Assembly (NCBI GenBank): GCA_002432795.1
Contig: DJGU01000103.1
Location: 11,759 to 29,462, forward strand
DNA from: Anaerolineaceae bacterium UBA5838
GTDB lineage: Bacteria; Chloroflexota; Anaerolineae; Anaerolineales; Anaerolineaceae
DNA length: 17,704 nt
Direction of reading: 5' to 3'
Both the position numbers and the translations under genes were made by a program. Positions 13,626-17,704 of the stretch are shown here, one piece after another (position 1 is the first letter of the stretch; each line of letters begins with the position of its first letter). The notes below the pieces were generated by a model that saw nothing but the letters and a program-made list of their open reading frames with translations, was not told where the DNA came from and did not search any database.

Positions 13626-14603
13626 ATGCCGGCTATTGAACCCGTACTATCCTCAGCCAATAGCATCCTCGGTCTCAACCTCGACGGTGAGCGGCTGCTG
13701 ATTGTATACGGCAGCCCCTCGGGCATGGTCCAGGAAAGGCTATCAGTGAGCACGCCTGCCAGCAGGAGTTTCCCGGCAATTCTCGAGCTCATAACTGCCT
13801 CGGCAGATCGCTTGCTGATGATCACCAAAGCCCAACATCTCCCTCTGCCAGACTGTGTTTCAGTTTCGATCACCGGCAACTACGATCCGCTCAGCGGCAT
13901 CCTTGAGAGCTCCCCAGACTTCCCGGAGTGGAAGTCGGAGCCCCTTAAATCTCAGCTTGGGTTGCGATTTAACCTGCCCGTATTCATTGAGCAACATCCC
14001 ACTGCAGGTTTGCTGGCTGAGATGCTTTTCGGCTCCACCGAAACCAGCGGCACGCAGATGTACCTCAGTTTCAATCCAACCCTGCGCACCAGTTTGTCCC
14101 TCAATGGAGTTATCTTCCAAAGCCCGGGCGGCAGCGCCGGTGATATTGGCAAGATCTTCACCCGCGATACGCCTGATCCGCGCTTGAACCGACCTTTGAC
14201 CCTCAATGATCACCTCAGCCTGAGCGGCTTGGCTTCCCAGGCTCTTCGCAATCAGCCCTCTCATTGGGATCTCAACACCACAGGTGGACAGGTTATTCAG
14301 GCTGCAACTGAGGGAGACCCCTACGCCATCGAACTAATCGAAGGGGCAGCCAAAATGCTTGGTGAAAATCTGGCTCCGCTGATCCATCTGCTGCGTCCAA
14401 AGCAGATCACCATAGCCTATCCAGTTTCGATTGCCGCTGCCAACTTCCTTTCGCCCCTTCGCGCAGCCGCCACGGCTGCCAGCGGGCTTGGCGGTCTCGA
14501 ACTTCCCCAATTCAGCGCCTCTCAGTTTGGTCACCGCCAACCAGAGCTTGAAGCTTTAGCCCCTGCCATATCTGCCCTTCGCCTGCGTGCCAGGAGCCGT
14601 TAA
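13626..14603 (+). CDS. ROK-family-like protein lacking the catalytic aspartate and zinc motif (probable non-kinase)
   Basis: A 325-residue cytoplasmic protein. The ROK/actin-like fold is suggested by ILGLNLDGE (14-22; usual form DLGGTK), FIEQHPTAGLLAEMLFG (120-136; usual form ENDANAAALGE) and GGSAGDIGKI (168-177; usual form GAAGEIGH). In the second motif the catalytic aspartate position reads histidine, and the zinc-binding GH...CXCG segment is missing, so sugar kinase activity looks unlikely. There is no N-terminal helix-turn-helix, so it is not a NagC-type repressor. It may be a sugar-binding or scaffold protein; this is inference. The ATG at 13626 was chosen because an upstream in-frame ATG at 13587 precedes the TATAAT at 13611. 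It is divergent from the phosphodiesterase/GH3 operon, with interleaved promoters, suggesting common control. Confidence 0.72.
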   Translation: MPAIEPVLSSANSILGLNLDGERLLIVYGSPSGMVQERLSVSTPASRSFPAILELITASADRLLMITKAQHLPLPDCVSVSITGNYDPLSGILESSPDFPEWKSEPLKSQLGLRFNLPVFIEQHPTAGLLAEMLFGSTETSGTQMYLSFNPTLRTSLSLNGVIFQSPGGSAGDIGKIFTRDTPDPRLNRPLTLNDHLSLSGLASQALRNQPSHWDLNTTGGQVIQAATEGDPYAIELIEGAAKMLGENLAPLIHLLRPKQITIAYPVSIAAANFLSPLRAAATAASGLGGLELPQFSASQFGHRQPELEALAPAISALRLRARSR

Positions 14604-14610
14604 CAGAAAA

Positions 14611-14632
14611 CAGGCAGCGTTTCGGCTGCCTG
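14611..14632. terminator. Bidirectional hairpin terminator between convergent genes
   Basis: CAGGCAGC and GCTGCCTG form a perfect eight-base stem with the six-base loop GTTTCG. On the minus strand it is followed by TTTTCTGTT, so it suits best the phosphatidyltransferase gene ending at 14657. On the plus strand the ROK-like gene ends eight bases before it, but the T-run there is weak. Confidence 0.8.
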
Positions 14633-14656
14633 CATTATCCTTGTCTTATATTGAAG

Positions 14657-15505
14657 TTAGATCGTCGCTCCTGAGGAGTTGTCTTGGATAGTCTTCGGAT
14701 GTTTTTTTGCTTTTTTCACTGCTTTTTTTTCAGCCTTACTTAATTTTGCATCAACCTGGGATGGATTTTTCTCTTCCATCTGGCGGCGCTTAAGCGCTTC
14801 ACCATCTTCATACGCCAGCTGACTTCCGGTGGTAATGATCTGATAAATGTAATAGAGCAGGAAGAGGATAGCAAAAACCCCGAGCACAAGCGTGCCAAGG
14901 TTGACTGGAATCACCTGGGAGGCAATAGTAACATCAAACAAACTGCCGCCAGCGCCAACAAAATACACCACAGTGTTAAGAACGATGATAGCCAGGCGCA
15001 TTTCGGTCGGACCAATTTTAATGCTGGTCATTTCGAAAACACCAGTTGCATGGGTCTTTAGAAAGACCTGCATCATTAACAGCAACCAGCCACAGAGCGC
15101 GATTAATGAAACATCAAATCTTGCGATACCGGAAAGGCCAATCCCCCCAAAAACCAGGATTGAGGTGAGTCCATCAATAGCATGGTCAGTGTAGTAACCA
15201 TAATTCGGGCGCGACATATTGCGGTAGCGCGCTAAGGTTCCGTCCAGGCTATCGCCAAACCAGTTGATAACAAAGCCCAAGCTTGCCACGAATAACCACG
15301 GGTTGCCTTTTACAGTACCCAACCCAACCATTGCATACGCCACTCCTGCCAATACCGAACCAAGTAAGCCCAACACTGTCAGCATGTCTGAGTTGACCCA
15401 TTTTGGCATATGCTTGGCAAAAAACGCCAGTGTTGGCCTTTCTAAGGGTCCCAGCAGAATGTCGTTGGTGCGTATATCTTTTTCCGTGCGAATTTTCTTT
15501 CCCAT
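14657..15505 (-). CDS. CDP-alcohol phosphatidyltransferase family membrane enzyme
   Basis: A 282-residue integral membrane protein. The family signature is complete: D85-x2-D88-G89-x2-A92-R93, then G103-x3-D107-x3-D111, which bind metal and CDP-diacylglycerol. About six hydrophobic segments lie between 41 and 230, followed by a charged tail of about 50 residues rich in Lys and Glu. The enzyme joins a phosphatidyl group to an alcohol such as inositol phosphate, glycerol phosphate or serine; which one cannot be decided from sequence. The ATG at 15505 is preceded by AAGAGG, overlapping the stop of the acyltransferase gene, so the in-frame GTG at 15511 was not used. The acyltransferase partner recalls the actinobacterial pgsA1-patA pair for phosphatidylinositol mannosides, a tentative parallel. 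Confidence 0.9.
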   Translation of the reverse strand: MGKKIRTEKDIRTNDILLGPLERPTLAFFAKHMPKWVNSDMLTVLGLLGSVLAGVAYAMVGLGTVKGNPWLFVASLGFVINWFGDSLDGTLARYRNMSRPNYGYYTDHAIDGLTSILVFGGIGLSGIARFDVSLIALCGWLLLMMQVFLKTHATGVFEMTSIKIGPTEMRLAIIVLNTVVYFVGAGGSLFDVTIASQVIPVNLGTLVLGVFAILFLLYYIYQIITTGSQLAYEDGEALKRRQMEEKNPSQVDAKLSKAEKKAVKKAKKHPKTIQDNSSGATI

Positions 15506-15514
15506 AATCACCTC

Positions 15515-16435
15515 TTAGGTTAATTTTTCTACAACAGGTAAAACTTCAGGCCAAACCGGGTGCGGCATGCCCCACTGGGATTGAGCCCGTCGAATGAAAT
15601 CTTCAGTTGGGCGCAGAACGCTCTCTGCGTTGAGCACATTTTCTTCAACCAGGTCGTCTTTTCTTTCCATCGGGATCGGATCGGTCGCGTCAACAAAATA
15701 ATTCCCATCCTCACGCCGGATCCCGCATGCCACACGCACTACAGCGTTGGTCTCAAGCGCCAGGCGAGCGTAAAAAACCGGCAGGGCAGTCTCGCGCCCA
15801 AAAAAGCGCGGACGATACTTGGCATCTTCCCCATCCGGCAGGGGTCGGTCCAGCCCGGTAACCACGCAATATCCCTCTTTCAGGGCTTTTTTTGCCTCGC
15901 GAAAGCTCGAGAAAGATATCGGTTTGATGCTCATTCCAACCGCTTCGCGCATGCGGTTTTGGGCTTTATAGGCATTATTGGGGTTCGGGTAAGACAGCAC
16001 GAACGGTCGGACCCCCAGCCAGGTCAGCGACATACCAAATAAGTCAAAATTCCCAAGGTGAGGGCCCAGAAGAATGGTAGGCACCTTTCTTTCGACGATG
16101 TCGCGCACTGTATCCTCTGCTTTGGGGGAGAGGATGATCTTTTCTAAACCTTCTTCAGGATGCTGATAGTAATAAAAATACTCTGCAAAATAACCCACAA
16201 CGTTAAGGATTGTTTCGCGAGTACGCTCCTGCAGTTGAGATTTGCTCATGCTTTCCCCTGAAATCACCCACTGGTTTGCTTCGATATGTCGAACCAAAGA
16301 GCTGTTGCTGCGTGAAGCCAACACCGAGCCGATAAAATGCGCAAGGTGATCTAATCCTGTCAGGCTGAAATGCTTACCAAGCCACAGTCCAGTTTTTATT
16401 GCCGCAGAATCCTCAAGAAAGGCCTTAAGTCCCAT
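15515..16435 (-). CDS. LPLAT-family acyltransferase (LpxL/HtrB/PatA-like)
   Basis: A 306-residue, probably membrane-associated acyltransferase. The catalytic HX4D motif is HLGNFD (H126, D131). Further family landmarks are TGLDRP at 193-198, FFGRETALPVFYARLA at 211-226 and a closing QWGMPHPVWP. The family moves acyl chains from acyl-ACP or acyl-CoA to lipid A or to phosphatidylinositol mannosides. Chloroflexota generally lack classical lipid A, so a glycolipid acceptor seems likelier; that is inference. It lies nine bases upstream of the phosphatidyltransferase start in one operon. The ATG at 16435 has no clear ribosome-binding site, and a TACAAT box ends about 11 bases upstream, pointing to a very short leader. 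An 86-base gap without clear features separates it from the permease gene. Confidence 0.87.
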   Translation of the reverse strand: MGLKAFLEDSAAIKTGLWLGKHFSLTGLDHLAHFIGSVLASRSNSSLVRHIEANQWVISGESMSKSQLQERTRETILNVVGYFAEYFYYYQHPEEGLEKIILSPKAEDTVRDIVERKVPTILLGPHLGNFDLFGMSLTWLGVRPFVLSYPNPNNAYKAQNRMREAVGMSIKPISFSSFREAKKALKEGYCVVTGLDRPLPDGEDAKYRPRFFGRETALPVFYARLALETNAVVRVACGIRREDGNYFVDATDPIPMERKDDLVEENVLNAESVLRPTEDFIRRAQSQWGMPHPVWPEVLPVVEKLT

Positions 16436-16446
16436 GTCTGTTCTAA

Positions 16447-16452
16447 ATTGTA
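16447..16452 (-). promoter_or_regulatory. Possible -10 box of the acyltransferase-phosphatidyltransferase operon
   Basis: TACAAT on the minus strand ends 11 bases before the ATG. A TTAACG lies 19 bases upstream, longer than optimal. The predicted leader is about five bases, in line with the other near-leaderless genes of this window. Confidence 0.35.
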
Positions 16453-16521
16453 CTCTCTAATCTCAAAAACACGTTAACATGGATAAAGTTGTGCTTCCCG
16501 CCATGAATCATTCAGTAAGTG

Positions 16522-17355
16522 TCAGGGCTTTGGATGAACTGACAGTTTCTTATAGGCTACGGCTGCCAGATAACTCAGCGCTGCCACTAAAATTATGACC
16601 GAACCCGCCTGCAGATTGAGTGTAAAAGACAAGACCAAACCCACGCCAGAGAACAACCAGCTGAGCCCAACGGAGAGCAGCATCATGCCTTTCATGTCTT
16701 TCAGGAACAGGTTGGCAGTAGCCGGCGGAATGGTGAGCATCGCGATCACCATGATCAAGCCCACCACCCGCATCGCCACCACCACCGTCAGCCCAATCAT
16801 GACCAGCATCATCAGATATAGCGCCGCAACCGGTAGGTTGCGGACTGTGGAGAAGGTTTCATCAAATGAGATCGCCAGCAAACTCCGGTAAAAGAGCAGC
16901 ACAAAGACGATCACAAGCAGCGCGACCAACGCCATCAGTTGCAAATCGGCGCCAGATACCGCCAGGAGGCTGCCAAACAGATAACTCATCAGATCTGCTT
17001 TGAAGCCGGGCGTCAGGCTGACAAAGATGATCCCGACTGCCATGCCAATCGACCACATCACCCCGATCAGCGTGTCTGAGCGGGTTTTGGTCCTCAAGTG
17101 CACCACTCCCATTCCAAGCGCAGAAAAAATGCTGAACAGGATTGCTCCCAGCATCGGGTCTTGCCCAAAATAGTAAGCCAGACCGATACCCCCATAGGCC
17201 GCGTGCGCAATCCCACCACCCAGAAAGACGATCCGGTTTAAAACAACCAGCGTGCCAACTAAACCACTAACAACCCCCACCAGCAGGCTGGCGAAAAGTG
17301 CGTTGCGCATGAAATCATAGGCAAATATGTTTTGAATAGTGTCAATCATGGTCAT
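16522..17355 (-). CDS. Zinc/manganese-type ABC transporter permease (ZnuB/TroC family)
   Basis: A 277-residue integral membrane permease with about eight or nine hydrophobic segments. Family landmarks: GGGIAHAAYGG with H51 near the second helix (usual form GDALSHA), LIGVMWSIGMAVG, a cytoplasmic coupling segment ISFDETFS, and VGLIMVIAMLTIPPATA, the typical late motif. With the ATPase it would import a divalent metal delivered by an extracytoplasmic binding protein, which is not in the window. The ATG at 17355 was chosen since AGGAAG lies just before it; the frame continues upstream inside the ATPase gene, but those residues do not look like a permease. The genes overlap by 14 bases, so expression is coupled. 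Metal specificity (zinc, manganese or iron) cannot be assigned from the permease alone. Confidence 0.92.
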   Translation of the reverse strand: MTMIDTIQNIFAYDFMRNALFASLLVGVVSGLVGTLVVLNRIVFLGGGIAHAAYGGIGLAYYFGQDPMLGAILFSIFSALGMGVVHLRTKTRSDTLIGVMWSIGMAVGIIFVSLTPGFKADLMSYLFGSLLAVSGADLQLMALVALLVIVFVLLFYRSLLAISFDETFSTVRNLPVAALYLMMLVMIGLTVVVAMRVVGLIMVIAMLTIPPATANLFLKDMKGMMLLSVGLSWLFSGVGLVLSFTLNLQAGSVIILVAALSYLAAVAYKKLSVHPKP

Positions 17356-17704
17356 TTTCTTCCTGGTGAGACGGCAAAACCCGGTGCGGCAGACCGTGTG
17401 CCACCAGGTCCACCGGACATTCATAGGCAGTGTCTAACATCTCACTCGTGATTTCTTTTTGTCCGCTATACACAAGGCGCCGGTTGACGCAGCCAATCGT
17501 TTTGACATAAGTAGAAATCGCGGTCAAATCGTGCGAGATTAGCAGAATGGAGATGCTTTGGTTCAACTCTGCCAACAGATCATACATCTGCGAGCTGGAG
17601 CGGGAATCCACGCTGGAAGTCGGCTCATCCAACATTAAAATCTTTGGTTCCGCTGCCAATGCCCGGGCAATCGTCACGCGCTGCCGCTGCCCGCCCGAAA
17701 GTTC
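17342..17704 (-). CDS. Metal-type ABC transporter ATP-binding protein (partial, N-terminus outside window)
   Basis: The last 120 residues of an ABC ATPase; Walker A and the start lie beyond the right edge. The visible part begins at the signature motif LSGGQRQR, then Walker B ILMLDEP (D26, E27 in the visible numbering), the D-loop SSVD and the switch histidine H58 in LLISHD. The C-terminal tail ends in a His/Asp/Glu-rich HQEENDHD, common in zinc transporter ATPases and possibly able to touch metal. It is encoded upstream of, and overlaps, the permease gene, as in znuC-znuB type operons. A regulator or binding protein gene could lie further upstream, outside the window. Confidence 0.92.
   Translation of the reverse strand, partial: ELSGGQRQRVTIARALAAEPKILMLDEPTSSVDSRSSSQMYDLLAELNQSISILLISHDLTAISTYVKTIGCVNRRLVYSGQKEITSEMLDTAYECPVDLVAHGLPHRVLPSHQEENDHD

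Noticed and set aside
16436..16521. Terminator or riboswitch between permease and acyltransferase genes
   Set aside because: Only a five-base TGAAT/ATTCA palindrome is visible, too small to form a supported hairpin.
17356..17424. Longer permease start at 17424
   Set aside because: The added residues are encoded within the ATPase gene in another frame and do not resemble a permease N-terminus; the ATG at 17355 has a good ribosome-binding site.

Overview
The window looks like a chromosomal stretch of an anaerobic Anaerolineae-type Chloroflexota bacterium. That placement is inference from gene content and style: a ferredoxin-linked aldehyde oxidoreductase, lipoproteins on long Thr/Pro linkers, FHA/winged-helix and CpXC proteins, an ATP-cone/uridine-kinase fusion, and -10 boxes of the TATAAT type, several with a TGn extension. 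I see no rRNA, tRNA, CRISPR array, integrase or transposase gene.

Layout. 1-2275 (minus): a ferredoxin-like small subunit followed by a tungsto/molybdopterin aldehyde:ferredoxin oxidoreductase that runs off the left edge, behind a near-consensus promoter. 2415-4747 (plus): a compact run of four paralogous secreted lipoproteins. Each has a lipobox, a Thr/Pro linker and a C-terminal cysteine-rich module that I do not recognise. 4748-5002: no convincing gene, but a REP-like inverted repeat. 5003-6343 (minus): the ATP-cone/uridine-kinase fusion. 6555-9665: a CpXC zinc-ribbon protein, an FHA/winged-helix regulator and a tail-anchored Ser/Thr kinase, which together look like a phospho-signalling neighbourhood. 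9666-10009: no gene, but two inverted-repeat structures, one resembling a widely dispersed bacterial repeat. 10010-13571 (minus): glycerophosphodiester phosphodiesterase followed, one base after its stop, by a membrane-anchored GH3-family protein. 13626-14603 (plus): a degenerate ROK-family protein, divergent from the phosphodiesterase. 14657-16435 (minus): an LPLAT acyltransferase and a CDP-alcohol phosphatidyltransferase, a likely membrane-lipid operon. 16522-17704 (minus): permease and partial ATPase of a zinc/manganese-type ABC importer.

How the parts work together. The oxidoreductase pair would pass electrons from aldehyde oxidation through four predicted [4Fe-4S] clusters. The kinase and the FHA regulator share one divergent promoter region and could form a kinase-to-transcription-factor pathway. 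The GH3 and ROK proteins both keep their fold but lack key catalytic residues, so the locus may hold binding or sensing proteins rather than enzymes. The most novel-looking item is the four-gene lipoprotein array, where linked loss of two cysteines in one paralogue predicts a specific disulfide. Several start codons are re-assigned here from promoter or ribosome-binding-site positions: ferredoxin, lipoprotein 4, the GH3 protein, the phosphodiesterase, the ROK-like protein, the phosphatidyltransferase, the kinase and the permease.
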